Assembly: GCF_017068455.1 (NCBI RefSeq)
Contig: NZ_CP070608.1
Span: forward strand, 1,655,488 to 1,719,487
Direction: 5' to 3'
Origin: Fulvivirga lutea
GTDB lineage: Bacteria > Bacteroidota > Bacteroidia > Cytophagales > Cyclobacteriaceae
DNA length: 64,000 nt
Part shown: piece after piece, positions 9,118-17,274 of the stretch
Layout of the letters: each line of letters opens with the position of its first letter
Position numbering within the stretch: position 1 is the stretch's first letter
The notes under the pieces: model-generated
What the model was told of the DNA's origin: nothing
The model's input: the letters and a program-made list of their open reading frames with translations, nothing else
The model's database searches: none
Made by a program: the position numbers and the translations under genes

Positions 9118-10599
9118 ATGAAGATTTTATCCGTTGAAAATATCAGAGATTTAGATGCCTATACCATAGAGCATGAGCCCATATCATCTTTCGATTTAAT
9201 GGAGCGTGCTTCTAAGGCTTTTGTTCAATGGTTTGTTTCAAAGGTAACGAGTGACAAGAGCATTTTAGTGGTAGCAGGCACAGGAAATAATGGTGGTGAT
9301 GGCCTGGCAGTTGCACGTATGCTTCACGACAAGAAGTATCAGGTCAAGGTAGTAATTATCGGAAATAAAGATTCTGGTTCCGATGATTTTAAAACAAATC
9401 TAAAAAGACTTTCTACCCAAGTTTTTGAATTCGATTCCGAGGCAAAGCTCCCGAAAGCAGATATTATCATTGATGCTATATTTGGATCAGGTCTTTCGCG
9501 ACCGGCAGAAGGTAAGTACGCCATTTTAATTGAGCAAATTAATGAATCAGGCGCAGAGGTGGCTAGTATTGATATGCCTTCAGGGTTATTCGCTGATCGG
9601 ACAACTGAAGGAAAATCAATTGTAAGGGCTAATGCCACCGTAAGCTTTCAATTACCAAAACTGGCATTTATGCTGCCCGAAACGTATGAATATGTTGGCA
9701 ACTGGCATACGGTAGATATTGGATTAAGCCAGAAATTCATTTCAGAACAAGAAACTTCGAATTACTATATCACGGCAAGTTTCGTTAAGAGCCTAATCAA
9801 GCAAACTGGCAAATTTGATCATAAAGGTATGAACGGCAATGCATTAATTGTGGGAGGTAGTCTTGGAAAAATAGGGGCAGCTGTTTTAGCAGCCAAGGCA
9901 GCCCTTCGTTCTGGAGTAGGTTTACTTACAGTACAGGTGCCTAGAGTTGGTAATTCTATTCTTCAGGTTGCTGCTCCTGAAGCAATGACCATTTTAGATG
10001 ATCAGGAAAATCTGATTTCTTCTATTACTTCTGATGGGTACAATGCCATAGCTATAGGCCCTGGCTTGGGTACGGATTCAACTACAGTAAAAGCTCTTGG
10101 CAATTTTTTAACCGATTATCAAAAACCACTCGTTTTAGATGCGGATGCACTCAATATTTTAAGTGACAATAGAGTTTTAATGGAATTAATACCTGAAAAT
10201 TCGATTCTTACACCACATCCCAAAGAATTCAAACGACTTTTAGGTGAAAGCTGGCAGAATGATTTCGAACGACTGGATAAGCAAAAGGAACTTTCCAAAA
10301 AATTAAAGTCTATTATCATATTAAAAGGAGCACATAGTTCAATTTCGTTACCGAATGGCGAAGTTTACTTTAACTCTACAGGTAATGAAGGAATGGCTAA
10401 AGGTGGCAGCGGAGATGTTTTAACAGGTATGCTTGTCTCCATTTTAGGACAAGGCTATTCATCAAGAGATGCTGCAATTTTGGGGGTATTTCTTCATGGC
10501 TCCGCTGGTGATTTCGCCAAAAATCAATTAGGTTCAATTGCTATGAAATCGGGGGATTTAATAAATTTCATACCCGAAGCATACGCTCACATCTGTTAA
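9118..10599 (+). CDS. nnr: Bifunctional NAD(P)HX epimerase / ADP-dependent dehydratase
   Basis: 493 residues, starting at the base after the nuoD stop. The N-terminal ~210 residues are the YjeF_N epimerase domain (AGTGNNGGDGLAVARML). The C-terminal ~270 are the ribokinase-like dehydratase (IGPGLGTDS, LDADALNIL, LTPHPKEF, GGSGDVLTGM). Together they epimerise the hydrated, inactive forms of NADH and NADPH and dehydrate the S form using ADP. Placement directly behind nuoABCD makes sense, as complex I depends on clean NADH. The fusion is the usual bacterial form. Confidence 0.94.
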   Translation: MKILSVENIRDLDAYTIEHEPISSFDLMERASKAFVQWFVSKVTSDKSILVVAGTGNNGGDGLAVARMLHDKKYQVKVVIIGNKDSGSDDFKTNLKRLSTQVFEFDSEAKLPKADIIIDAIFGSGLSRPAEGKYAILIEQINESGAEVASIDMPSGLFADRTTEGKSIVRANATVSFQLPKLAFMLPETYEYVGNWHTVDIGLSQKFISEQETSNYYITASFVKSLIKQTGKFDHKGMNGNALIVGGSLGKIGAAVLAAKAALRSGVGLLTVQVPRVGNSILQVAAPEAMTILDDQENLISSITSDGYNAIAIGPGLGTDSTTVKALGNFLTDYQKPLVLDADALNILSDNRVLMELIPENSILTPHPKEFKRLLGESWQNDFERLDKQKELSKKLKSIIILKGAHSSISLPNGEVYFNSTGNEGMAKGGSGDVLTGMLVSILGQGYSSRDAAILGVFLHGSAGDFAKNQLGSIAMKSGDLINFIPEAYAHIC

Positions 10600-10771
10600 T
10601 TTATTGTTAAGCTTCACAATATTATCCCGTAAACAGGGTTAAAAATCCGAATTTTGAATTTAGTTTCTTTGAAGCGGTAACCTTAGGTAGGGTTATTCGT
10701 ATTAACTTTTTGATAACGAATTACTAATTTAATTATTGTATTTGGTTCGATTATTGCTCAGGAAATAGTTG

Positions 10772-11134
10772 ATGAAATTTTTAAAATACATATCGATCAT
10801 TCTAATCATTTGCACTGTAAGCCTTGATGGGTTGGCGCAATCTGGTGAGTTAAATAGATTCAGCAATGAGTCTTTATCGGTAAAAAATGAAATAAAACTT
10901 TTTCCTAACCCAAGTGTTGATTTTCTGGAAGTGAAAATTGACAATTCCACATTAAAAGATGTTTCGTTCACTGTTCACAATATCATTGGAAACGTAGTGA
11001 ATGTGGAAGTGGAAAAAGTATCAGACGACAAATTTAGACTACGTGTAGAAGACCTTTCACCAGGTTATTATCTACTAGCTATAAAAGACGAACAAAACGT
11101 GTTCAAAGAGACTTATAAATTCTTGAAACGATAG
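10772..11134 (+). CDS. Miniprotein: signal peptide plus T9SS type A sorting domain
   Basis: 120 residues from the ATG at 10772; a TTG one codon earlier is also possible. A signal peptide ends near LDGLAQ (about residue 23). After a ~15-residue linker, almost the whole mature protein is a type IX secretion C-terminal domain: KLFPNPSVDFLEV, a middle strand pair with VHNIIGNVV, LSPGYYLLAI and the final YKFLKR. Such domains normally target large cargo to the cell surface, yet hardly any cargo is present. It has its own strong terminator. Function unknown. Confidence 0.75.
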   Translation: MKFLKYISIILIICTVSLDGLAQSGELNRFSNESLSVKNEIKLFPNPSVDFLEVKIDNSTLKDVSFTVHNIIGNVVNVEVEKVSDDKFRLRVEDLSPGYYLLAIKDEQNVFKETYKFLKR

Positions 11135-11155
11135 TTTATAAGGTTATTGAAATAG

Positions 11156-11183
11156 AAAACCCTGGCCAACTGGCCAGGGTTTT
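11156..11183. terminator. Bidirectional Rho-independent terminator
   Basis: A 13-bp perfect stem, AAAACCCTGGCCA (11156-11168) with TGGCCAGGGTTTT (11171-11183), has a two-base loop and is followed by a T run. It lies between the convergent T9SS miniprotein and asnS and can serve both. Confidence 0.9.
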
Positions 11184-11190
11184 TTGATTA

Positions 11191-12624
11191 TTAAAACTCT
11201 GCATTATCCGGTGTTCTTGGAAATGGAATCACATCTCTGATATTTCCCATGCCGGTTACAAACTGAATCATACGTTCGAAACCAAGACCGAAACCGCTAT
11301 GTGGTGCTGAGCCAAATTTTCTTAAGTCGAGGTACCACCATAAATCTTCTTCAGGTATGCCTTGCTCTTCTACTTTAGCCTTTAGCACATCATACCGTTC
11401 TTCACGCTGAGATCCACCAATGATTTCACCAATGCCTGGAAAGAGAACATCCATTGCAGCTACTGTTTTACCATCATCATTGTGGCGCATATAAAAGGCT
11501 TTGATTTCCTTCGGGTAGTTGAAAAGTATTACCGGTTTCTTGAAATGTTTCTCCACTAAAAATCGCTCATGCTCAGACTGTAAATCGGCACCCCAGTCAT
11601 TAATCAAGTATTGGAATTTCTTTTTCTTGTTTGGTTTAGAATTTCTGAGGATATCAATGGCTTCAGTATATGATAATCTCACAAACTCATTATCAACAAT
11701 GAATTGAAGTCTTTCCAAAAGAGTCATTTCAGCACGCTCGTTTTGAGGCTTCGCCTTATCCTCTTCCTGAGCCCTGTTGTCTAAGAAAGCTAAATCATCT
11801 TTGCAGTTTTCTAAAGCATATCCTACCAGGTACTTTAAAAACTCTTCAGCAAGATTCATGTTATCTTCCAACTCATAAAAGGCCATTTCAGGCTCAATCA
11901 TCCAAAATTCAGCCAGATGCCTGGAAGTGTTTGAGTTTTCAGCTCTGAATGTTGGGCCGAAAGTGTATACTTCAGAAAGAGCCATACATGCTGTTTCAAC
12001 TTCTAATTGACCAGAAACAGTTAGATTGGTCTCCTTACCAAAAAAGTCTTCTTTATAATCAATTCTACCATCTTCCGTCCTAGGCACAGAATCAAGATCG
12101 AAATTAGTAACCTTAAACATCTCACCAGCACCTTCCGCATCAGATCCCGTGATTATGGGTGTATGAATATTGAAGAACCCTTTGTCTGTGAAGAATTTAT
12201 GTACGGCAAAAATCATCGCATGACGAATGCGGTAAATAGCACCGAAAGTATTTGTTCTTGCTCTTAGGTGCGCAATTTCTCTAAGGAACTCCAAAGAGTG
12301 TTTCTTAGGCTGCAATGGAAATTTCTCAGGATCTGCATCCCCTAAAATCTCTAACTCTGCCACTTTAATTTCAACAGATTGGCCTTTACCTAATGATTCT
12401 ACAACCTCACCATTAACGGAGATACATGCGCCAGTTGTTACTCGCTTTAAATGCTTCTCGTCAAAAGAATTGAAGTCAACAACGGCCTGAACATTATTGA
12501 TTGTTGAGCCATCATTTATGGCTATGAATTGGTTGTTTCTAAACGTTCTTACCCAACCTTTTACGTTCACTTGTGTGCCTACTTTGGCACCATCAAGTAC
12601 ATCAATAATTTTTGTTCTTTTCAT
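11191..12624 (-). CDS. asnS: Asparaginyl-tRNA synthetase
   Basis: 477 residues from the ATG at 12624 ([12 protein letters not shown]); a longer frame to 12675 adds 17 residues not expected in the family. A class IIb synthetase charging tRNA-Asn. The N-terminal OB-fold anticodon domain ([16 protein letters not shown]) is followed by motif 1 near [17 protein letters not shown], motif 2 [19 protein letters not shown] and motif 3 [15 protein letters not shown]. The E in WMIEPEMAF and the ~470-residue length mark it as AsnRS, not AspRS. Divergent from rpoN. Confidence 0.95.
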   Translation of the reverse strand: MKRTKIIDVLDGAKVGTQVNVKGWVRTFRNNQFIAINDGSTINNVQAVVDFNSFDEKHLKRVTTGACISVNGEVVESLGKGQSVEIKVAELEILGDADPEKFPLQPKKHSLEFLREIAHLRARTNTFGAIYRIRHAMIFAVHKFFTDKGFFNIHTPIITGSDAEGAGEMFKVTNFDLDSVPRTEDGRIDYKEDFFGKETNLTVSGQLEVETACMALSEVYTFGPTFRAENSNTSRHLAEFWMIEPEMAFYELEDNMNLAEEFLKYLVGYALENCKDDLAFLDNRAQEEDKAKPQNERAEMTLLERLQFIVDNEFVRLSYTEAIDILRNSKPNKKKKFQYLINDWGADLQSEHERFLVEKHFKKPVILFNYPKEIKAFYMRHNDDGKTVAAMDVLFPGIGEIIGGSQREERYDVLKAKVEEQGIPEEDLWWYLDLRKFGSAPHSGFGLGFERMIQFVTGMGNIRDVIPFPRTPDNAEF

Positions 12625-12721
12625 AGCGTTTTTTGCTATTCTTGCTAAGTGATGGTTAATTAAAAATGAGCGCAAAAAAACGATAAATAAAGCTTTTTAT
12701 CAAAGAATAGAGGAAATATAA

Positions 12722-12729
12722 TAACTTTG
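12722..12729 (+). promoter_or_regulatory. Candidate rpoN promoter -7 element
   Basis: TAACTTTG matches TAnnTTTG exactly, 41 bp upstream of the rpoN ATG, in the divergent asnS-rpoN gap. No clear TTTG at -33 was seen. Confidence 0.45.
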
Positions 12730-12770
12730 ATTTATATTTAGTTAGGGTCAAAAAATAGGAAAATTAGCGC

Positions 12771-14204
12771 ATGCAAAAACTTGGTTTAACCCAAAGTTTA
12801 CAACAAAAATTATCTCCGCAGCAAATACAATTCATTAAGCTGCTGCAGATACCTACGGCTGAACTTGAAGCCCGTGTGGAGGAGGAGTTGGAAGATAACC
12901 CTACGTTGGAAGAAGGGAAAGAAGAATCTGATGAAGTAGATAATGAAGAATATGATGACGCAGAATCAGGTGATGATGATCTGGATGTGGATGATTATTT
13001 GCGGGATGATGACTTCAGCGGCTACAAAATGCAAGGTGATGGCGATAATGAGGATAAGGAAATGCCTATCGCCACCTACAGCACGCTTAACGAACAACTT
13101 ATCAATCAACTCGGCTACTTAAAATTAGATGATCGTCAGTATACAATTGGTAAGCAACTAATCGGCAGCATTGAAGGAGATGGCTATATAAGAAGAGAAA
13201 TTGAAGCCATTATTAATGATCTGGCTTTCTCTCAAAATATTGAAACGGATATTGATGAAGTGGAGGAGATACTCCGTAAAATTCAATCTTTTGATCCTCC
13301 TGGAATTGCCGCCAGAGACTTACAGGAATGCTTGCTGCTTCAGTTGGAGAGACGTGCAGATGATCAGAATGTTGATGTTATCGTAGCTAAATTAATTATT
13401 GAGCAGTGCTTTGATGAGTTTACCAAAAAGCACTATTCGAAGATTATGAAGAAGCTCGATCTTGAAGACGAAGATTATGTGAAAGATGCGATTGAGTTGA
13501 TCAGGAAGTTAAACCCAAAGCCGGGAGGATCTTCTACTGGATTGGCCAGAACCCAATATTTGATTCCGGATTTTATTTTAGAAAATAATAATGGTGAGCT
13601 GGAGCTGGCACTGAATTCGCGTAATGCTCCCGAACTTAGAATTAGCCGTTCTTATTCTGAGATGCTGAAAGCATACGATAAGAGCGATAAAAAAGATAAA
13701 AAGTTAAAGGATACCGTTTCATTTGTGAAGCAAAAGCTCGATTCCGCTAAATGGTTTATCGATGCTATAAAACAACGCCAACATACGCTTTTGAATACTA
13801 TGCGAGCTATTTTGGATTATCAGTATGAGTATTTCTTAGAGGGTGATGAAAGCAAGCTTCGGCCAATGATCTTAAAAGACATTGCGGATATTATTAAGAT
13901 GGATATTTCTACTGTTTCCAGAGTCGCCAATAGTAAATCCATTCAAACAGACTTTGGCATCTTTCCACTCAAGTATTTCTTTTCTGAGGGAATTGCTACT
14001 GATTCAGGTGAAGATGTGAGTAGTAGAGAGGTGAAAAATGAGCTTAAAATCATTATAGAAGGGGAAGATAAGAAGAAACCGCTATCTGATGACAAGTTAG
14101 AGAAACTACTAAAAGCCAAAGGCTATAATATTGCACGAAGAACTGTGGCGAAGTACCGCGAACAATTAAATTTACCGGTAGCAAGATTGAGAAAAGAATT
14201 GTAG
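12771..14204 (+). CDS. rpoN: RNA polymerase sigma-54 factor
   Basis: 477 residues. The N-terminal activator-interacting region I is Gln/Leu-rich (QKLGLTQSLQQKLSPQQIQF). A strongly acidic region II (about residues 42-95) follows, then the core-binding domain and the DNA-binding half with the RpoN box ARRTVAKYREQLNLPVARLR, one residue from the canonical form. It directs transcription from -24/-12 promoters and needs AAA+ activators such as the NtrC-type regulator at the right end of this window. The following membrane-protein gene starts within its stop codon. Confidence 0.96.
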   Translation: MQKLGLTQSLQQKLSPQQIQFIKLLQIPTAELEARVEEELEDNPTLEEGKEESDEVDNEEYDDAESGDDDLDVDDYLRDDDFSGYKMQGDGDNEDKEMPIATYSTLNEQLINQLGYLKLDDRQYTIGKQLIGSIEGDGYIRREIEAIINDLAFSQNIETDIDEVEEILRKIQSFDPPGIAARDLQECLLLQLERRADDQNVDVIVAKLIIEQCFDEFTKKHYSKIMKKLDLEDEDYVKDAIELIRKLNPKPGGSSTGLARTQYLIPDFILENNNGELELALNSRNAPELRISRSYSEMLKAYDKSDKKDKKLKDTVSFVKQKLDSAKWFIDAIKQRQHTLLNTMRAILDYQYEYFLEGDESKLRPMILKDIADIIKMDISTVSRVANSKSIQTDFGIFPLKYFFSEGIATDSGEDVSSREVKNELKIIIEGEDKKKPLSDDKLEKLLKAKGYNIARRTVAKYREQLNLPVARLRKEL

Positions 14205-14824
14205 TGCAACGTAGACTGGCAAATTTCATATCTTATGTTTTTCATCCACTAATTATGGCCACAGGCTTGTTGGCGATATTGTACTTGTTTGCGCCATCAG
14301 TGATACAACCTATTAGCGAACAATCAATTAGGCCAATACTGCTAATGGTATTCATTCTTACCTATGTCATACCCTTGATAAGCATAGGTATGTTAAAAGT
14401 CACTTCGAATATTTCCAGCATAAAACTTTCTAATAGAAGGGAGCGGGTAATGCCCTTCTTCTTTGTGACTATCTATTATGGGTTAACAACCTATCTCTTT
14501 GCTAGCAAAGTGGTTTTAGGGTATACTCTGATAATCATATTCTCAACCATTACACTAATTATTTTATTGGTGACGATTATCTCTAACTTTTATAAGATTA
14601 GCGCACATAGTGCCGGAGCTTGGGGTATGGTAGGCTTTATGACAGCCTTGAATTTTAAATACCCGGATAGTCGATTATTTTTCCCCATTATTTTGGCAAT
14701 AGTGATGGCAGGAATAATTAATTCTTCACGATTATTATTAAATCAACATAATTTAAATGAAGTGATTCTAGGTTCATTAATGGGCTTTTTTGTCTGTTTT
14801 GGGTCTATTTACTTTTTAACTTAG
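14204..14824 (+). CDS. Integral membrane protein, PAP2-like C-terminal half
   Basis: 206 residues, GTG start overlapping the rpoN stop by one base. About six hydrophobic spans. The central and C-terminal part has YKISAHSAGAWGMVGF and later NQHNLNEVILGSLMGF, which recall the SGH and late-His motifs of PAP2 phosphatases, but the canonical KxxxxxxRP motif is absent. It may be a degenerate PAP2-type lipid phosphatase. The link to rpoN is positional only. Confidence 0.65.
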   Translation: MQRRLANFISYVFHPLIMATGLLAILYLFAPSVIQPISEQSIRPILLMVFILTYVIPLISIGMLKVTSNISSIKLSNRRERVMPFFFVTIYYGLTTYLFASKVVLGYTLIIIFSTITLIILLVTIISNFYKISAHSAGAWGMVGFMTALNFKYPDSRLFFPIILAIVMAGIINSSRLLLNQHNLNEVILGSLMGFFVCFGSIYFLT

Positions 14825-14828
14825 CAAG

Positions 14829-15608
14829 ATGTTTGAATTTCTTAAATACGAATTAGATTATGGGGTGGCGACAATCACTCTTAATAGACCAGAAGTTTAT
14901 AATGCATTTAACGATGGCTTGAGTTACGAGCTTCAGGATGCTTTAAAGCAAGCCACCAGAGACGACTCTGTAAGAGTTGTTGTGATAACTGGCGAAGGCA
15001 AAGCCTTTTGTTCCGGTCAGGATTTAAAGGCTTCTTCTAAAGCAGAAAAGAGGTCGTTTATAGATTCACTCCATAAAAGATATAACCCGATTATTCGTGC
15101 TATGCGAAATATGCCTAAGCCTATTATAGGTAGATTAAATGGTGTTGCTGCAGGAGCTGGTTGCTCATTGGCATTGGCATGTGATATTGTTGTTGCTGCC
15201 GAGGAGTCTATGTTGGTGGAAGTGTTTGTGAATATAGGTTTGGTATTAGATTCAGGGTCGTCTTACTTCTTGCCAAGGTTGGTAGGTTCTGCTAAGGCAT
15301 TTGAAATGAGTACTATGGGAACTCGAGTAAAGGGGAAAGAAGCTTTCGAAATGGGTCTGGTGAACAAAGTAGTACCATTGTCTGAGTTAGATGCAGCAGT
15401 AAAAGAATACACTGATTTTTATGCATCGGCACCTACCAAGGCGATAGGTATGATGAAGAAAATGTTAAATAAAGCGGGTAATAGCTCTTTAGATGAGATG
15501 CTTGATTACGAAGCCTATTGCCAGGAAATTGCAGGTAGTAGTGAAGATTACAAAGAAGGTGTTAATGCCTTTTTAGAGAAACGAAAAGCTAATTTTAAAG
15601 GAAAATAA
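14829..15608 (+). CDS. Enoyl-CoA hydratase/isomerase, PaaG-like
   Basis: 259 residues, a crotonase fold. GEGKAFCSGQDLKA and NGVAAGAGCSLALACDIVVA form the oxyanion hole and CoA site. The segment NIGLVLDSGSSYFLPRLVG with an Asp (D) in place of a catalytic Glu is characteristic of PaaG, the ring 1,2-epoxyphenylacetyl-CoA isomerase, and close relatives. No other phenylacetate genes are nearby, so the exact substrate is open. The stop is followed by a strong terminator. Confidence 0.82.
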   Translation: MFEFLKYELDYGVATITLNRPEVYNAFNDGLSYELQDALKQATRDDSVRVVVITGEGKAFCSGQDLKASSKAEKRSFIDSLHKRYNPIIRAMRNMPKPIIGRLNGVAAGAGCSLALACDIVVAAEESMLVEVFVNIGLVLDSGSSYFLPRLVGSAKAFEMSTMGTRVKGKEAFEMGLVNKVVPLSELDAAVKEYTDFYASAPTKAIGMMKKMLNKAGNSSLDEMLDYEAYCQEIAGSSEDYKEGVNAFLEKRKANFKGK

Positions 15609-15634
15609 AAAAGGCCTCATTTGAGGCCTTTTTT
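15607..15634. terminator. Bidirectional Rho-independent terminator
   Basis: AAAAAAGGCCTCA and TGAGGCCTTTTTT form a long stem with a two-base loop and T run, between the convergent hydratase and outer-membrane protein genes. Confidence 0.9.
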
Positions 15635-15651
15635 TAATGATATTAATTGTT

Positions 15652-16389
15652 TTAAAATCCCGTGAAGGAGATTCCTATTGTCGCATTATTTACTTCTGAA
15701 CCTGCGAACCCATCATCTGTATTCCAAAGAGTGTTTAAACTTTGGTAGTAGAATACATTAAATCCGCCTACGCCTACTCTGGCAGTTACGCCATATCGGA
15801 ATTTGCTCAGGTTAAAATCATTATGAACTTTGGTTTTATATATCTCACCATCAACGTCTTGTTTAATTTTTGTATGAGAATTGAATAAGTACCCTACCTT
15901 AAATCCAACACCCGCTTTAAAGCTTCTTTTTGTGTCAGATGGGTTGGCATAAAATCTAACTTCTACAGGAATATCTATATAGTTTGTTACTAACATAGAT
16001 TTTTTCATTCCACCACCAAAAATGGTATCGAAGGCAATAGTTTCTTGACCATCCGCATCAAAGCCTTTTACAGGTGTTACATCTTCATCAAATTTGTAGC
16101 GATCTAGTCCCAAGCCAATTCCGGGAAGGATAAAAAACTTGGTGTTAGCTATTCTAAAATCTCTTAAGTAATAGAAGTTGATGGTTCTTGAACCTAACAG
16201 TTCCGTAGCAATTTCAGGGTCGTTATTTTGAAGAATATTAAACCCAAAATCAATAACTAAAGTGCCTGGTACATCTGGCTGAGCCATTTTCTTGTGTGTT
16301 TTTGCTGGCTTTCTCTCTTCCGGACTACCTGTTGCGAGCGCAGATACTGAATAAATAAAAAATATGGATACTAGAAGTGCGTTTCTCAT
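15652..16389 (-). CDS. Outer-membrane beta-barrel protein
   Basis: 245 residues. A signal peptide (MRNALLVSIFFIYSVSALA) precedes a Lys-rich linker and alternating hydrophobic/polar strands with short turns, as in the OmpA/PorT-like porin family of Bacteroidota (FFILPGIGLGLDRYKF, YIDIPVEVRFYAN, FKAGVGFKVGYLF, RYGVTARVGVGGFNVFY). The protein ends with NATIGISFTGF, a typical barrel-closing strand with terminal Phe. No transport substrate can be inferred. It stands alone, upstream of the tRNA gene on the opposite strand. Confidence 0.8.
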   Translation of the reverse strand: MRNALLVSIFFIYSVSALATGSPEERKPAKTHKKMAQPDVPGTLVIDFGFNILQNNDPEIATELLGSRTINFYYLRDFRIANTKFFILPGIGLGLDRYKFDEDVTPVKGFDADGQETIAFDTIFGGGMKKSMLVTNYIDIPVEVRFYANPSDTKRSFKAGVGFKVGYLFNSHTKIKQDVDGEIYKTKVHNDFNLSKFRYGVTARVGVGGFNVFYYQSLNTLWNTDDGFAGSEVNNATIGISFTGF

Positions 16390-16479
16390 AATGTATTAAC
16401 AAAAAATTTGCTTTGTTATTGTAGCGCGCAAAGATAGTGTTTTTTAAAAAAGTACCTTTTTTTGAGAGAATTAATTATA

Positions 16480-16487
16480 TAACTTTG
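16480..16487 (+). promoter_or_regulatory. tRNA-Arg promoter -7 element
   Basis: TAACTTTG, an exact TAnnTTTG match, ends 15 bp before the mature tRNA 5' end. T-rich sequence around 16457-16464 could supply the -33 element. Confidence 0.65.
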
Positions 16488-16502
16488 CCACTTCTTAAAA
16501 AT

Positions 16503-16576
16503 GGCCTCGTAGCATAACTGAATAGTGCACTTGATTACGGCTCAAGAGGTTGCAGGTTTGAATCCTGCCGAGGTCA
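16503..16576 (+). tRNA. tRNA-Arg (anticodon ACG)
   Basis: A full cloverleaf of 74 nt: acceptor stem GGCCTCG/CGAGGTC with one G-U pair, D stem GCAT/GTGC, anticodon stem CTTGA/TCAAG with loop TTACGGC (anticodon 16537-16539), T stem GCAGG/CCTGC, discriminator A16576. CCA is not encoded. The D loop reads AACTGAATA and the T loop TTTGAAT, so position 19 is A and position 56 is U instead of the near-universal G19 and C56. The two changes would preserve a Watson-Crick tertiary pair. Confidence 0.95.
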
Positions 16577-16579
16577 CAA

Positions 16580-16604
16580 AAAAGCCCCTGAAAAGGGGCT
16601 TTTT
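16580..16604. terminator. Bidirectional terminator after tRNA-Arg
   Basis: AAAAGCCCCT and AGGGGCTTTT form a strong stem closed by a GAAA-type loop with T run. It ends the tRNA transcript and also lies at the 3' end of the convergent lipoprotein gene, whose stop codon touches it. Confidence 0.9.
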
Positions 16605-17059
16605 TATTTCACTCCTGAAACATGAGACAAAATGGCCTTCCACTTTCCGTTCTCTTTAATTAATACATTACTCGATTCATAAGTCGATTTTGTACTGTCA
16701 TTAAAAACATGCCCAGTGCCAGCAATAACAGCTGTGCCGTTATTAAAGATATCCAACCGTTTAATTTCATAATAAAAGGAGTCCGGGGCAACATGATTGT
16801 TTTTTACCCATTCTAGTTCGAATCGCTTATCAGATACTTCACCACTATGGCCAATCATTTCAAAATACTCATGTAGAATCTGATCCAGCATTTCAGGTTT
16901 ACCCTGATGATATGAGGTTGGCCAAAGAGTAGTTTTCAAGTGCTTTAAATCTGTTGTATCTTGTTTGGTAATTTCTAAGCTGTAATTATTCGGGTTCTGC
17001 TTAGAGGAACAACTCGCCAATATAGCAGCAGTCAATAATGTGGTAATTATCTTTTTCAT
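16604..17059 (-). CDS. NTF2-like (DUF4440-type) lipoprotein
   Basis: 151 residues. The lipobox LLTAAILASC puts the lipidated Cys near residue 17. The rest resembles the SnoaL/DUF4440 cone fold: an N-terminal helix pair, a strand with FYYEIKRLDIFNNGTAVIAGTG and a C-terminal SNVLIKENGKWKAILSHVSG, which is the usual last two strands of such domains. Proteins of this type often bind small hydrophobic ligands, but no active-site residues can be assigned. Single gene, convergent with the tRNA. Confidence 0.7.
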   Translation of the reverse strand: MKKIITTLLTAAILASCSSKQNPNNYSLEITKQDTTDLKHLKTTLWPTSYHQGKPEMLDQILHEYFEMIGHSGEVSDKRFELEWVKNNHVAPDSFYYEIKRLDIFNNGTAVIAGTGHVFNDSTKSTYESSNVLIKENGKWKAILSHVSGVK

Positions 17060-17226
17060 TCATGTTTGGGTTTGATAGAGTGGAATATACGCAAGCACGA
17101 TAGAAGGGATGGAACTTTAACAACTTATTAACAAATTGATGTTAATCTAGTGAACATCTGCTGCCCTGAAGTCATTTAGTAATAATCATGATAACAATAG
17201 CTTTTGATTTTGGACATAGAATAAGA

Positions 17227-17255
17227 AAAGCGACTACCTAGTTGGAAGTCGCTTT
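17227..17255 (-). terminator. Terminator of the TPR-CHAT gene
   Basis: AAAGCGACT (17227-17235) pairs with AGTCGCTTT (17247-17255), extended by two G-C pairs. On the minus strand it lies 20 bp past the CHAT gene stop and is followed by a T-rich tail. Confidence 0.7.
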
Positions 17256-17274
17256 GTAGGATATGTTACAAAAC

